Assembly: GCA_016702605.1 (NCBI GenBank)
Contig: JADJDQ010000003.1
Coordinates: 299,501 to 363,500, forward strand
Direction: 5' to 3'
From: Candidatus Intricatilinea gracilis
GTDB taxonomy: Bacteria > Pseudomonadota > Gammaproteobacteria > Burkholderiales > Burkholderiaceae_C
Length of the DNA: 64,000 nt
The notes below the pieces were generated by a model that made no database searches, had not been told where the DNA came from, and was given only the letters and a program-made list of their open reading frames with translations. The position numbers and the translations under genes were made by a program. Positions 35,307 to 44,648 of the stretch are shown here, piece after piece; position 1 is the stretch's first letter, and every line of letters starts with the position of its first letter.

Positions 35307-37108
35307 GCCGGCACCACGTCGACCATGTGCCACCAGGTCGGCCAGAACGGCGGGCGGCGATAACCCACCAGCTGTGGCCGCGTGAGGTCACACAGGATGC
35401 GGTGCACCGTCATGCGGTAGGGCATGTAGGCCAGCACCAGCTTGTTGGCCTGGGTAAACAGGTCGAGCCGCTCGGGGCCGTCCGGCAGCGCCTGCAGGCG
35501 TTCGTACAAGGCGTCGAATGCGGGCAGCGAGAACCGCGCCATGTTGGCCTTGCCGATCGAGCGACCGTAGGCACGTTCCATGGCGCTTTGGCCGTCGGGT
35601 GTCGACGCACTCGAACCGACCCGCCACATCACGAAACGACCCGACCGGGCCGCCTTGAGGTTCTCGGACCACTGGCCGATCTTGAGATCGACGCGTAGAC
35701 CGATGGCGTCCATGCTCGACTTGAACACCTCGTCCAGGGCGCGGCTGGTCTGGTCAGACTGCGCCAGCAACTCGATGCGCAGTGGCTGGCCGTCCGGCCT
35801 CTCGCGCCAGCCGTCACCGTCGCGGTCGACATAACCCGCCATGTCGAGCAAGGCGCGGGCGCGCGCCCGGCTGGTCTGGGTGGCCATGCTGCGCAGGCCC
35901 GGGGCGTAGCCGTAGGTGCCTGGTGTGTTGAGGCCATGGGCGGCAATGGCCTCGCCACGCCGCACCAGCGCGATCTCGCGGGCCACGTCGAAGCCGGTGG
36001 CAATGGCGCGGCGCAGCGCCACCTGGGCGCTGCCCAGTCCGCCCACCACGGCGTTGTCCATGTTGAAGACGTAGTAGTACACGTCCGACGCCGGCACCCG
36101 GTGTTTGACGACGCCCTGGCGCCGCAGCGTGGGCGACAACTCACCGCCCGGGATGGCCTGCGGCACGAAGTCGGGCGGCACGATCTGCAGCAGGTCCTGC
36201 TCATGGTTCAGGAACGAGAGCCAGCGTGGCTGCGCCTCTTCGATGATGGCCACCTCGACCCGGTCGAGCATGGGCAGGCGCCGGCCCTTGAACCGCGCCA
36301 GCAGCGCTTGGCCCTCGGCATCGTCGGCATTGGGTTCGGCGTCGTAGAACCGCTCGCGGTAGCCGGGGTTGCGCGCCAGCACGATCTGCGAGCTGCGCCG
36401 CCACGAGGCCAACCGGAACGGCCCGGTGCCGACCGGGTGTTCACCGATACGCTCGCCGTAGTGCCGCACCACCTCATGCGCCATCACGCCCCAGATGTCG
36501 GGGTTGGCCAGGGCGAAGTTGAACCGTGGCCGGCCCTCGCGCAGCACGAACCGTACGGTGTAACGATCGAGCGCCTGCAGACCGGCGACGGGTTGCTGGT
36601 AGTCGAACGGCTGCCTGGTTGCCAGCGCCGCCTCACGCAACTCGCGCAGGCCCATCACACCTTGTTCCTCGAAGTTCGGCTGGCTGAGGCTTTGTGTGGC
36701 CGGGTCGTACAGGCGCTTGAAGGTGTAGACCACGTCGTCGGCGGTCAGCTCGCGCGGCTGGCCACCGAAGGCCGGGTCGTCCTGGAAGAACACACCGCGC
36801 TTGAGCTTGACGACAAAGGTCTTGTAGTCCGCGCTGACCTCGGGCATGCCAGCCGCCAGCGCCGGGCGCAGCTTGAACGGCCGCGCCAGGTGGTCGTATT
36901 CGAACAGGGCCTCGAAGATGTGGCCGGTGACGTTGCGCGAATACAGGTCCAGCACCGCCTGTGGATCGAAGCTGGTTTCGGCAGTCGGAAACGCGTAGCG
37001 CAACACATGCGCCGTCGCCGGTGTGGACGCTGCCTCGGCAATGTCGGGCAGCACAAGTCCGGCGGCCAGCCCGGCACTGGCGGCTAGCAGGTCACGCCTT
37101 GAACTCAT
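35273..37108 (-). CDS. extracellular solute-binding protein, family 5 (oligopeptide-type)
   Basis: This 611-residue protein has a Tat-like signal SRRDLLAASAGLAAGLVLP. It has the family 5 pattern: LRYAFPTAETSFDPQAVLD, FVVKLKRGVFFQDDPAFGG, DVVYTFKRLYDP, EHPVGTGPFRLASWRRS and VYYYVFNMDN. Such proteins bind peptides, nickel or other solutes in the periplasm and feed Opp/Dpp-type importers. No permease or ATPase genes adjoin it, so it is an orphan receptor. It is longer than typical DppA (about 535). The 3' end overlaps the GGDEF gene tail to tail by 34 bp. pyrF lies 30 bp beyond the start on the same strand and may share its transcript. Confidence 0.88.
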   Translation of the reverse strand: MSSRRDLLAASAGLAAGLVLPDIAEAASTPATAHVLRYAFPTAETSFDPQAVLDLYSRNVTGHIFEALFEYDHLARPFKLRPALAAGMPEVSADYKTFVVKLKRGVFFQDDPAFGGQPRELTADDVVYTFKRLYDPATQSLSQPNFEEQGVMGLRELREAALATRQPFDYQQPVAGLQALDRYTVRFVLREGRPRFNFALANPDIWGVMAHEVVRHYGERIGEHPVGTGPFRLASWRRSSQIVLARNPGYRERFYDAEPNADDAEGQALLARFKGRRLPMLDRVEVAIIEEAQPRWLSFLNHEQDLLQIVPPDFVPQAIPGGELSPTLRRQGVVKHRVPASDVYYYVFNMDNAVVGGLGSAQVALRRAIATGFDVAREIALVRRGEAIAAHGLNTPGTYGYAPGLRSMATQTSRARARALLDMAGYVDRDGDGWRERPDGQPLRIELLAQSDQTSRALDEVFKSSMDAIGLRVDLKIGQWSENLKAARSGRFVMWRVGSSASTPDGQSAMERAYGRSIGKANMARFSLPAFDALYERLQALPDGPERLDLFTQANKLVLAYMPYRMTVHRILCDLTRPQLVGYRRPPFWPTWWHMVDVVPAQAPMAESAKA

Positions 37109-37138
37109 GGTGGCTACGCGTCGGCGTGATGCCGCCGC

Positions 37139-37999
37139 TCAGGCCGCGCCGGGCAACGCCGCCGCCGCCGCAGCCAAGGTGTCGCGTGTAGCCAGCGCAA
37201 CACGCCGCGCCGCCTGCGCGTAGTCTTCACCTGCACCGGCGTACAGGACGGCGCGCGATGAGTTGACCACGATCGGCCCGGTCACCACACCCCTGGCATC
37301 ACGCGCCAGGCCGGCGCGCACCGTGGCTTCGGCATCTCCGCCCTGTGCACCCACGCCGGGGATGAGCAGCGGCAGCGTCGGCGCCAGTTCACGCACACGG
37401 GCAATCTCGGCCGGGAAGGTGGCACCCACCACCAGGCCGAGCTGGCCGTGCCTGTTCCACTCGGTCTGCGCCAGCCGGGCCAGGTGTTCGTACAGCCGCG
37501 GCTGGCCGGGCACATCAGCCAGACGCTGGTTCTGCCAGTCCGACCCGCCCGGGTTGGACGTGCGGCACAGCAGGATGGCGCCCTTGCCCGGATACGCCAG
37601 ATAGGGCTCGATGGTGTCGAAACCCATGAAGGGCGACAACGTGACTGCATCGGCCTGGTAACGCTCGAAAGCCTCGCGCGCGTACTGCTCGGCCGTGGCG
37701 CCGATGTCGCCGCGTTTGGCGTCCAGGATCACCGGCACCTCGGGCGCGTTGCGGCGGATGTAGGCGATCAGCGCCTCGAGCTGGTCCTCGGCCCGCTGCG
37801 CCGCGAAGTAGGCGATCTGCGGCTTGAAGGCGCACACGAGATCCTTGGTCGCATCGACGATACGGGCGCAGAACTCGTGGATGCGTTTCGGGTCACCCTT
37901 CAGACCGGCCGGAAACCGCGCCGGCTCGGGGTCCAGCCCCACACACAGCAGCGAACGATTGAGTTGGCTGGCACGCGCCAGTTGCTGGATGAAGGTCAT
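37139..37999 (-). CDS. pyrF: orotidine 5'-phosphate decarboxylase (type 2)
   Basis: This 286-residue enzyme converts OMP to UMP, the last step of de novo pyrimidine synthesis. It begins MTFIQQLARASQLNRSLLCVGLDPEPARFP. The catalytic K-D cluster VILDAKRGDIGATAEQYA is at about residues 90-107, with the phosphate-binding region LPLLIPGVGAQGGD toward the C-terminus. Length and motifs match the longer type 2 PyrF of beta- and actinobacteria rather than the E. coli type. All catalytic residues appear present. It stands alone, between a binding-protein gene and a toxin-antitoxin pair. Confidence 0.95.
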   Translation of the reverse strand: MTFIQQLARASQLNRSLLCVGLDPEPARFPAGLKGDPKRIHEFCARIVDATKDLVCAFKPQIAYFAAQRAEDQLEALIAYIRRNAPEVPVILDAKRGDIGATAEQYAREAFERYQADAVTLSPFMGFDTIEPYLAYPGKGAILLCRTSNPGGSDWQNQRLADVPGQPRLYEHLARLAQTEWNRHGQLGLVVGATFPAEIARVRELAPTLPLLIPGVGAQGGDAEATVRAGLARDARGVVTGPIVVNSSRAVLYAGAGEDYAQAARRVALATRDTLAAAAAALPGAA

Positions 38000-38029
38000 G
38001 CGGCGATTGTAGGAAGCCGCGGCAGACGG

Positions 38030-38461
38030 TCAGGCGCGGATCTGTTGCAGGGTCTTCTGCCCCTGACGCCGGAACGGCACCCGATAGGCAGCCTTGGAGG
38101 TATGTGCGGCCACCTCCAGAATCGTCGGCCACCATTCGACCAAACGAGCGGTCATGTCCCAGTACGGCTTGCTCGACCACTGCCGATCGAGCGCAAACAC
38201 CGTCAGGCCATGTTCACGCACCAACTCTCGTTCGGCGACCGACTTGCGGAACTGGTCGATCGACACGATCGACCAACCACCTTCCTGAGCAAGTTCAGGT
38301 AACCACGTGACATCTGGCGTGTTCGCTGCGAACCGCGCGCGCAGGTGAACGACCTGCGTCACTCGGGCATCGTATTTCGACAAAGCCGCCAGGCCCGCAG
38401 CCAAGTGCGGAGACAGGTTGTTGTCGAACAGGAATTTCAAGCCGCTTTGAGGAGTTCGCAC
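38030..38461 (-). CDS. PIN-like (DUF5615/VapC45-type) toxin
   Basis: This 143-residue protein starts with KFLFDNNLSPHLAAGLAAL, the N-terminal strand of PIN-like DUF5615 domains with a paired D-N-N acidic site. A second acidic cluster appears in GWSIVSIDQFRKSVAERELV. These proteins are the toxin half of VapB45/VapC45-type pairs and are expected to be RNA-cleaving. It overlaps the 3' end of the DUF433-type gene by 25 bp, so the pair is translationally coupled with the antitoxin first. It shares no similarity visible to me with the VapC at 3664-4095. Confidence 0.75.
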   Translation of the reverse strand: MRTPQSGLKFLFDNNLSPHLAAGLAALSKYDARVTQVVHLRARFAANTPDVTWLPELAQEGGWSIVSIDQFRKSVAERELVREHGLTVFALDRQWSSKPYWDMTARLVEWWPTILEVAAHTSKAAYRVPFRRQGQKTLQQIRA

Positions 38462-39159
38462 TCGAAGCGCACGGCCGCATCGACATGACGGGGCTCGACA
38501 TCGAAAAGTCGGGCCACCCGAGCCCGGTCCCTTTGCTCGGCCTCGAACGCGGTGTAAAGCGTCACGGTCGGCACGCCGCAGGCTTCGACGATCGGCTGGC
38601 CGAACTGCAAGGCAGGATCGACGACGACGGCCTTGGTGCGCGGCTCGGGGTACCAGCGTCGTGCCGTCCCACCCTCGTACTCGATGCCCGCGTAGAGCGA
38701 GTCCTTGATGATGGCCTTGAATGCGTATTGCCTGCTGCGCAGGTTCAGCAGATGGCCATCTTCGATTTCGCCGCTCGTGCGAGCCGCTTCGATCGACTCC
38801 ACATAGATCGTCGCCCCGTCGGTAACGAAGCTTCTTCGTGTCAATGGGTAGTCCGTGCCGAACAACTCGCGCGCAGTATCGAGGCAGCGCCGCACGACCT
38901 GCAGCGGCACACCATGGTCGACGAACTGCCGCACGACTCGCAATTCAAGCAGGTCATGGAAGCCGATTACCCGCTCGCCAAGTTCGTCGGATGTGTACTG
39001 CGGCGACCACAGCGGGGCCGCATGACGCTGTTCCACTTCCTCGCCATTGCGATGCGAGTGCGTATACCCATACATCCAGCGCTTGATCGAGCGACGGTCG
39101 ATGCGAATCAGCCTTGCGGCGTCCGCCAGGTTGTACACGCCTAGGCCGAGTTGAGTCAT
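38437..39159 (-). CDS. DUF433-type antitoxin with MerR-like N-terminus
   Basis: This 240-residue protein has an N-terminal helix-turn-helix (GVYNLADAARLIRIDRRSIKRW) resembling MerR-type DNA-binding starts. The middle reads IGFHDLLELRVVRQFVDHGVPLQVVRRC. The C-terminal DUF433-like helix-turn-helix reads FGQPIVEACGVPTVTLYTAF then VARLFDVEPRHVDAAVRFE. This layout is that of VapB45-type antitoxins, which lie just upstream of and overlap a PIN-like toxin, as here. It should repress its own promoter in the 200 bp before the start. Confidence 0.75.
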   Translation of the reverse strand: MTQLGLGVYNLADAARLIRIDRRSIKRWMYGYTHSHRNGEEVEQRHAAPLWSPQYTSDELGERVIGFHDLLELRVVRQFVDHGVPLQVVRRCLDTARELFGTDYPLTRRSFVTDGATIYVESIEAARTSGEIEDGHLLNLRSRQYAFKAIIKDSLYAGIEYEGGTARRWYPEPRTKAVVVDPALQFGQPIVEACGVPTVTLYTAFEAEQRDRARVARLFDVEPRHVDAAVRFECELLKAA

Positions 39160-39360
39160 GGTCCGGACAGTCTATCAATTGCATAGGTTTGGCACCCAGT
39201 CTTGCCTGATGGTCCGCCCGATTCCCGACCCAATGGTGACAGGCGCACACACCGACTTCGATCATCATGCGGGCACCGCACCGCATGACACGGCGCGCCA
39301 CCACGCCGCCTCATCTCGCACGAGCCTGTCGCAGCCGCCGAGCGCATCGCGACCGATCCA

Positions 39361-40665
39361 ATGCCGACGCCCGAGTTGCCCTCGAACACCAGCGCTGCAA
39401 TCGCTCAATGCGATATCTCAGAGTCAACGGCCCGACCCGCGCTGGCCGTACCTGCGCTGCTGCTGGTGGCACTCAACCTGCGTCCGGCGCTGGCCAGCCT
39501 GGCGCCGGTGCTGGCCCAGGTGCGCGACGCGCTGGGCCTGTCATCCAGCAGCATGGGGGTGCTCAACATGGCAATGGTGGCCTGCCTGGGCCTGGCCGCG
39601 CCGCTGGCGCAAGGGTTGTCGCGGCGCTGGCCGGCCGAGCGGGTCATCGGCGCCACCTTGCTGCTGCTCGCCGCGGGTGTGGCGCTGCGCGGCGCCGGGT
39701 CGTCGCTTGCCCTGTTTGCCGGCAGCCTGATCGCCGGCGCGGCCATCGGCATCCTCGGCATCGTGTTGCCCGGCCTGATCAAGCGCGATCACCCGCAGCA
39801 CATCAGCCGCATGACCGGCATGTACACCATGACGCTGTGCCTGGGTGCCGCCCTCGCCGCCGGCCTGACCGTGCCCCTGCGCAACCTAAGCGGCGGCAGC
39901 TGGCAGGCCGCCCTCGCCCTGTGGGCCACACCCGCCCTGCTGGCCGCCATGGTGTGGGGCTGGACGTATCGCTCGGGTGCCGGCCCGTCCGTCGCCACGC
40001 CCAAGGCCCACTCCGCTGCCAGTACGACCAACTCGTCCACAAACACCACAACACCCGTCTCCGCTCCTCGACCGGCCAACACCGCCACACCACTCTGGCG
40101 CCAGCCGCTGGCCTGGCACATGACCGTCTACATGGGCCTGCAGTCCTCACTCGCCTACTGCGTGTTTGCCTGGCTGCCCACCATGCTGATCGAACGCGGC
40201 GCCACTCCGCTGCACGCCGGCGCGCTGATGTCGGTCTCGGTGCTGGCCCAACTCGTCACCGCCTTCACCGGCCCCTGGCTCGCCACCCACATCGGACGCG
40301 ACCAGCGCCTCGCCGCCGTGGCGATGCTTTGCCTCAGCGTCGTCGGCCTGCTCGGCTGCCTGCTGCTGCCCGTCGCCAGCCTGCCACTGTGGGTCGTCGT
40401 CCTGGGATTGGGCCAGGGCGGCAACTTCAGTGTCGCCCTGCTATGCATCGTGCTGCGGGCACGTGACTCGGCGCAGGCCGGCCGGCTGTCGGCGATGTCG
40501 CAGGGTGTGGGCTACTGCTTGGCGGCGATCGGGCCGCTCGGGGTTGGGTTGCTGCGAGATGCGACGGGTGGCTGGATCGCCGTCGCCGTGATGTTCACCG
40601 GCTTGGCGCTGGGCGCTGGCGTGGCGGCGTGGCATGCCTGTCAGGCCAAGGTGCTGGCGGCCTGA
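39361..40665 (+). CDS. CynX/NimT-type MFS transporter
   Basis: This 434-residue protein has twelve likely membrane helices. It has the CynX-family motif ALNLRPALASLAPVLAQVRD at about residues 37-56, then LGIVLPGLIKRDHP and a hydrophilic loop rich in Ser/Thr/Asn (about 205-245) between the halves. CynX-type transporters move cyanate or nitroimidazole-type compounds, but most relatives have no known substrate. No cyanase gene is nearby, so the name should be taken as a family label. The first 30 residues are a hydrophilic extension. Confidence 0.85.
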   Translation: MPTPELPSNTSAAIAQCDISESTARPALAVPALLLVALNLRPALASLAPVLAQVRDALGLSSSSMGVLNMAMVACLGLAAPLAQGLSRRWPAERVIGATLLLLAAGVALRGAGSSLALFAGSLIAGAAIGILGIVLPGLIKRDHPQHISRMTGMYTMTLCLGAALAAGLTVPLRNLSGGSWQAALALWATPALLAAMVWGWTYRSGAGPSVATPKAHSAASTTNSSTNTTTPVSAPRPANTATPLWRQPLAWHMTVYMGLQSSLAYCVFAWLPTMLIERGATPLHAGALMSVSVLAQLVTAFTGPWLATHIGRDQRLAAVAMLCLSVVGLLGCLLLPVASLPLWVVVLGLGQGGNFSVALLCIVLRARDSAQAGRLSAMSQGVGYCLAAIGPLGVGLLRDATGGWIAVAVMFTGLALGAGVAAWHACQAKVLAA

Positions 40666-41009
40666 ACAAGACATCCATCGACCTCTCACCTCACCCAGTG
40701 CCGGCAGCCGACCCGTTCACGCGAACTAAGCGCCGTGTAAGCGCCAGCCCGTCGAGGCGATAAGCGCTGACAGCGACATTGGCGGGCGTGCCCGGGCGTA
40801 CGCACCTGCCCTGCGCGTCAGGAGTGCGGCACAGGCAAACGTTGCGCTTGGGCATTTCCTTAGTCACTTGGCACCGACTGTGCGGTGCAACAAGAATCTG
40901 GATTTGAGAGAACTGGAACTCGTTCGATTACCCTAAGTTGCATCGCGTCAAAGGCAGTGGCAACCCGCTGCCATATCTGCGGAGACGAACCATTCAAACG
41001 GAGAGAAGC
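40666..41009. other. intergenic region with TAAGCGC repeats
   Basis: These 344 bp separate the MFS gene from the lipoprotein gene. TAAGCGCC occurs at 40727-40734 and 40738-40745, and TAAGCGCT at 40761-40768, i.e. at 11- and 23-base steps, close to one and two helical turns. That could be a phased operator or chance. GC falls toward the right side, where the lower-GC segment begins. No gene is evident. Confidence 0.4.
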
Positions 41010-41555
41010 ATGAACTTCAAGATTGTTACTGGCCTGACCATGATCATCAGCCTGTCTGCTTGCGGCACCTGGCCAAACAAAGGGGACGGCCCGTCAGTGA
41101 ACACCATTCAGCCGACAGTACCTCAAATCAGTCTGATCGAGTCTGCCAGCGGCGCATCTGTGCCCGTTCTGGACCAGGAACCACTGGTCTTGACCAAGGC
41201 GGCACTGGCACTTCCGCCAGTCACTGACCCGGTAACCGGAAAGAGTGGCGTGCCGATTGTCTGGAATCTCCCAGCCAATTCCGCTTGGGAGTTCGAGCCG
41301 GAGAATGGCATATTCTTCGAAACACCGCCCGACGTTCCTGCCGACATTGTCAAACGCTATGCCCTCGACCGCTTCATCGCATTCGACAGTCCGGCCAACG
41401 AAATCTTCGGTTGCCGCCTACTAAAACCGAATCAGTACCGCTGCTTGACCACGCCGGGCTCAACGGTCCACAAGAAATTCAAGTATTCAGTACACCTTCG
41501 CATGACAGCCAAGCCGGAGACGCGGATCATTCTTGACCCACTGCTTTGGCGATAA
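41010..41555 (+). CDS. lipoprotein of unknown function
   Basis: This 181-residue protein starts at ATG 41010 behind ACGGAGAG. A short signal MNFKIVTGLTMIISLSACGT ends in a lipobox with a lipidated Cys at residue 18. The mature part, with VWNLPANSAWEFEPENGIFF and a Cys pair around FGCRLLKPNQYRCL, is not a family I recognise. The GC content (around 50%) is clearly lower than in most of the window. Its 3' end overlaps the convergent regulator gene by 29 bp, and both lie in the same low-GC segment, so they probably arrived together. Confidence 0.65.
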   Translation: MNFKIVTGLTMIISLSACGTWPNKGDGPSVNTIQPTVPQISLIESASGASVPVLDQEPLVLTKAALALPPVTDPVTGKSGVPIVWNLPANSAWEFEPENGIFFETPPDVPADIVKRYALDRFIAFDSPANEIFGCRLLKPNQYRCLTTPGSTVHKKFKYSVHLRMTAKPETRIILDPLLWR

Positions 41556-44361
41556 CTTTGCGAACGAAGCCAGTGATCTGCTGGCTGGTGAGCCAAACTT
41601 CCAAGTCGGTAAATATGGTTTCGATGGCAAAGCGGCCGACTCCTCGACCTTCAAGTTGTTCTTTATATTGGCCTGGCCCAAGCGCATTTCGGGCTGCCTC
41701 GATCCGCGAACCCAAGAATGATTGATCAGCTGGGTCACGAACACAGCCAATCTGCCGAGCCAGCGTCTCGGACATGCCGTACAACTCGACTGCGCAGTGC
41801 CAATCACAGCACTCAGCTGCCAGTCCTGCCGCTGCGTCCAACACGCACTGCGTAATCGCCAGGGAATTTGCCCCTCGCCCAATTCGGACTGCTTCCGCAA
41901 GACGTGTAGCTGCCGACGCCAACTGGCCGAGTTCGACATCGGCCATAACGGCATTCACCAGCAAGAACGCGAAGGCAAAATTGTCGCCGCTATCGCGAAC
42001 GATTTCGGCCGCCTCCATGTACAACGATTGCGCTGGCGAAAACAATCCTTGCGATCGGTAAAACTGTGCCGCTGACGTCAGGGTTACCGCTAGATCGCGC
42101 GATGTCCAATTTTCTCGAGTGAAGGCAACCGCTTCATCCAGAAAACTTCCGGCCAGTTCTAGATCGTTTGCGCCCCAGCAAGCCGCCCCGAGCCGGTCTA
42201 ACGTCTGGCCAACCATATTCAGATCATCAATCTCCCGCGCAATTGCTAGACATTCTTCGAGCATCGATTTGGCGCGAGAATAGAGCCCGACGAATATACA
42301 AAGTTGGCCCGCTGCATATAGCACTACGCAACGCTCATGGCTGCTTTGCTTTGCAGGGAGTCGCTCCAATACTTCGAGCGTCAGTCGCATACCCAGCCCG
42401 TATAGGCCCGTGACAACCCAATAAACCCTTAGAGCATCGACCAGCCTAACTCCTGCGGGGTCACCCGGAGAAATTTGCAGGCCACTTGCGTGAGCAGCCA
42501 GTAGGTTTTCCCGTTCCGCATCAAGTTTACGCAGCCAATCACTTTGCGACACTCCCGTAAGGTGTTTCGCAGCAATCTCGGCGAGCTTGAGAAAATAATC
42601 AAGGTGGAGCTTTCCCCGCAGAGAATGCTCGGCAGCGATTTCAAGCCGCTCCCTCCCATACTGCCTCACCGTCTCCAGCATCCGATATCGATCGGTCTGC
42701 AGGTCGACACTGATGAGTGATTTCTCAACCAACCTCCCCAGGTTATCGAGAATATCGTCCTTCGGCAGCGACTCATCGGCACATACCGCCTCGGCCGCCT
42801 CCAGCGTCCACCCCCCGGCAAATACGCTCAGCCGCCTGAACAGCGCGCGTTCGGGTTCGCTCAGCAGGTCGTGGCTCCAGTCGATCAGCGCGCGCAGGGT
42901 TTGCTGGCGGGGCAGGGCCGAGCGGTCGCCGTTGGTGAGCAGCTTGAAGCGGTCGCCGATGCGGCTGGCCAGGGTGGTGACACTCATCTGGCGGGCGCGG
43001 GCTGCGGCCAGTTCGAGGGCGAGGGGGATGCCGTCGAGCTGGCGGCAGATCTGGCCGACGGCCAGGGCGTTGTCTTCGTCTACGACGAAGGCGGGTTGCG
43101 CCACACGCACGCGGTCGACGAACAGGCGCACCGATTCCTGCGCCGCCACATCCGCCACGGTGGGCACGTGGCGGTGGTTGGGCACACCCAGGGGCGGCAC
43201 AGCGTAGGTGACTTCGCCGGCGATCTGCAGCGCTTCGCGGCTGGAGGCAAGCAGCTTGACGCTGGGGCTGGCGCGCAGCAGCTGGTTGGCCAGGTCGGCG
43301 CAGGCCTGCACGACGTGTTCGCAGTTGTCGAAGGTGATGAGCAGGCGGCGGTCCTGCACGAAGCGGGTGAGTGCTTCGGTGATGGGGCGGCCGGCGTCTT
43401 CCTTCACACCGAGCACGCTGGCCACGGCTTGTGGCACAAGCTGCGGGTCGGCCAACGGGGCGAGTTCGACGAACCAGACGCCGTCGGGGTAGTCGTCGAG
43501 CACCTGGGCCGCCAGTTGCATCGACAGCCGTGTCTTGCCGATGCCGCCCAGGCCGATGAGGGTGACGAGGCGCTGCTGGGCCAGCAACGCCTGCAGGTCG
43601 ACCAGTTCGCGCTCGCGGCCGATGAAGGAGTTGAGCTGCTGCGACAGGTTGTTGGGTGTGCTGGCCAGCGAGCGCAGGGCCGGAAACTGCTCGCGCAGCC
43701 CGGGCTGCACGAGCTGGTGCACACGTTCGGGTTCACTCAGGTCACGCAGGCGCACCAGGCCCAGGTCGAGCAGGTCGGCGCCTTCACCCGCCAGCGAGGC
43801 ACGCACCCGTTCGGCGACGGCGTGCGACATCAGGATCTGGCCACCATGGGCGCACTGCATGATGCGGGCGGCCCGGTTGACGGCGCGGCCGAAGAAATCG
43901 CCAGCGCGTTTTTCGTCGTAGCCCAGGTGCAGGCCGCAGCGCGCGATGAGGGGCAGCTCGAGGCCGTTGCCCGGGTCGGCCAGTGCCAGGGCGAAGTCGC
44001 GTGCCGCGTGCAACGCAGCCAGTGGCTGGGCGAAGGCGGCATGCAGGCCGTCGCCGGTCATCTTGACCATGGTGCCGCCGTGGGCCGCGACCGCGGCGTG
44101 TGCCATCGCGTCGTGGCGGCGCAGTGCCGCCTGCATCAGGGCCGGCTGCTGTTCCCACAGCCGGGTGCTGCCCTCGATGTCGGTGAACAAAAAGGTGACG
44201 GCGTTCTTGTCGTCCAGCACGTCGGGTTCTTTCGGTCGAAGCAGGGGGCGGCTGGGTGGTCGATCCACGTGCGCCATGTGCCGCAGCAGCAGGCTACCCG
44301 CCACGACGGCGCCAATTTTGGCCGGCGGTTTGCCGTGCGCCGGTGCCATTGTGCTGGACAT
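41527..44361 (-). CDS. class III nucleotide cyclase - NTPase - TPR regulator
   Basis: This 944-residue protein starts at ATG 44361 with AGGAGG 8 bases upstream. Residues about 52-230 form a class III cyclase domain: metal-binding FTDIEGST, MVKMTGDG with the second Asp and the substrate Lys, and GRAVNRAARI with the transition-state Asn and Arg, so it looks active. An AAA/STAND NTPase follows (P-loop LIGLGGIGKTR; LLITFDNCEHV; RQLDGIPLALELAAAR), then about 400 residues of helical TPR-like repeats. The frame is continuous, but GC falls from about 70% to about 53% near 42790, inside the gene. It is third in a co-oriented row with a Crp-like and a BTAD regulator. The protein is cytoplasmic; its ligand is unknown. 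Confidence 0.88.
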   Translation of the reverse strand: MSSTMAPAHGKPPAKIGAVVAGSLLLRHMAHVDRPPSRPLLRPKEPDVLDDKNAVTFLFTDIEGSTRLWEQQPALMQAALRRHDAMAHAAVAAHGGTMVKMTGDGLHAAFAQPLAALHAARDFALALADPGNGLELPLIARCGLHLGYDEKRAGDFFGRAVNRAARIMQCAHGGQILMSHAVAERVRASLAGEGADLLDLGLVRLRDLSEPERVHQLVQPGLREQFPALRSLASTPNNLSQQLNSFIGRERELVDLQALLAQQRLVTLIGLGGIGKTRLSMQLAAQVLDDYPDGVWFVELAPLADPQLVPQAVASVLGVKEDAGRPITEALTRFVQDRRLLITFDNCEHVVQACADLANQLLRASPSVKLLASSREALQIAGEVTYAVPPLGVPNHRHVPTVADVAAQESVRLFVDRVRVAQPAFVVDEDNALAVGQICRQLDGIPLALELAAARARQMSVTTLASRIGDRFKLLTNGDRSALPRQQTLRALIDWSHDLLSEPERALFRRLSVFAGGWTLEAAEAVCADESLPKDDILDNLGRLVEKSLISVDLQTDRYRMLETVRQYGRERLEIAAEHSLRGKLHLDYFLKLAEIAAKHLTGVSQSDWLRKLDAERENLLAAHASGLQISPGDPAGVRLVDALRVYWVVTGLYGLGMRLTLEVLERLPAKQSSHERCVVLYAAGQLCIFVGLYSRAKSMLEECLAIAREIDDLNMVGQTLDRLGAACWGANDLELAGSFLDEAVAFTRENWTSRDLAVTLTSAAQFYRSQGLFSPAQSLYMEAAEIVRDSGDNFAFAFLLVNAVMADVELGQLASAATRLAEAVRIGRGANSLAITQCVLDAAAGLAAECCDWHCAVELYGMSETLARQIGCVRDPADQSFLGSRIEAARNALGPGQYKEQLEGRGVGRFAIETIFTDLEVWLTSQQITGFVRKVIAKAVGQE

Positions 44362-44648
44362 GACTTTCGACCTCCTGCTCGTTGACCGCGCCCGTCGAGC
44401 CCGTGTCGTCGAGCTCATCGAAACGGGTGTGGCGCGGGGGCCGCTGTTGTGCCCCCGCGCCAGTTCCCTCACCGTCCCTGGCGTTTGCTTGCCTGACCTT
44501 CCCTGCTTTTTCCTGACCTGTAGTTATTGGGTGCGTCGCGCCGTTTACCCTGCGGTCGGCGCGTGTGTGCGGCAGCCCCTGCCCCCTGTCTTGTCTCGAC
44601 CCAGCCCTCCCTGGTGTCGTCTTGTCGTGTTCGAGTTGTCGCCGGCCG

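Noticed and set aside
39190..39205. TGGCAC...TTGC, resembling a sigma-54 promoter before the MFS gene
   Set aside because: The GG and GC doublets are 13 bases apart instead of 12; sigma-54 promoters do not tolerate this spacing well.
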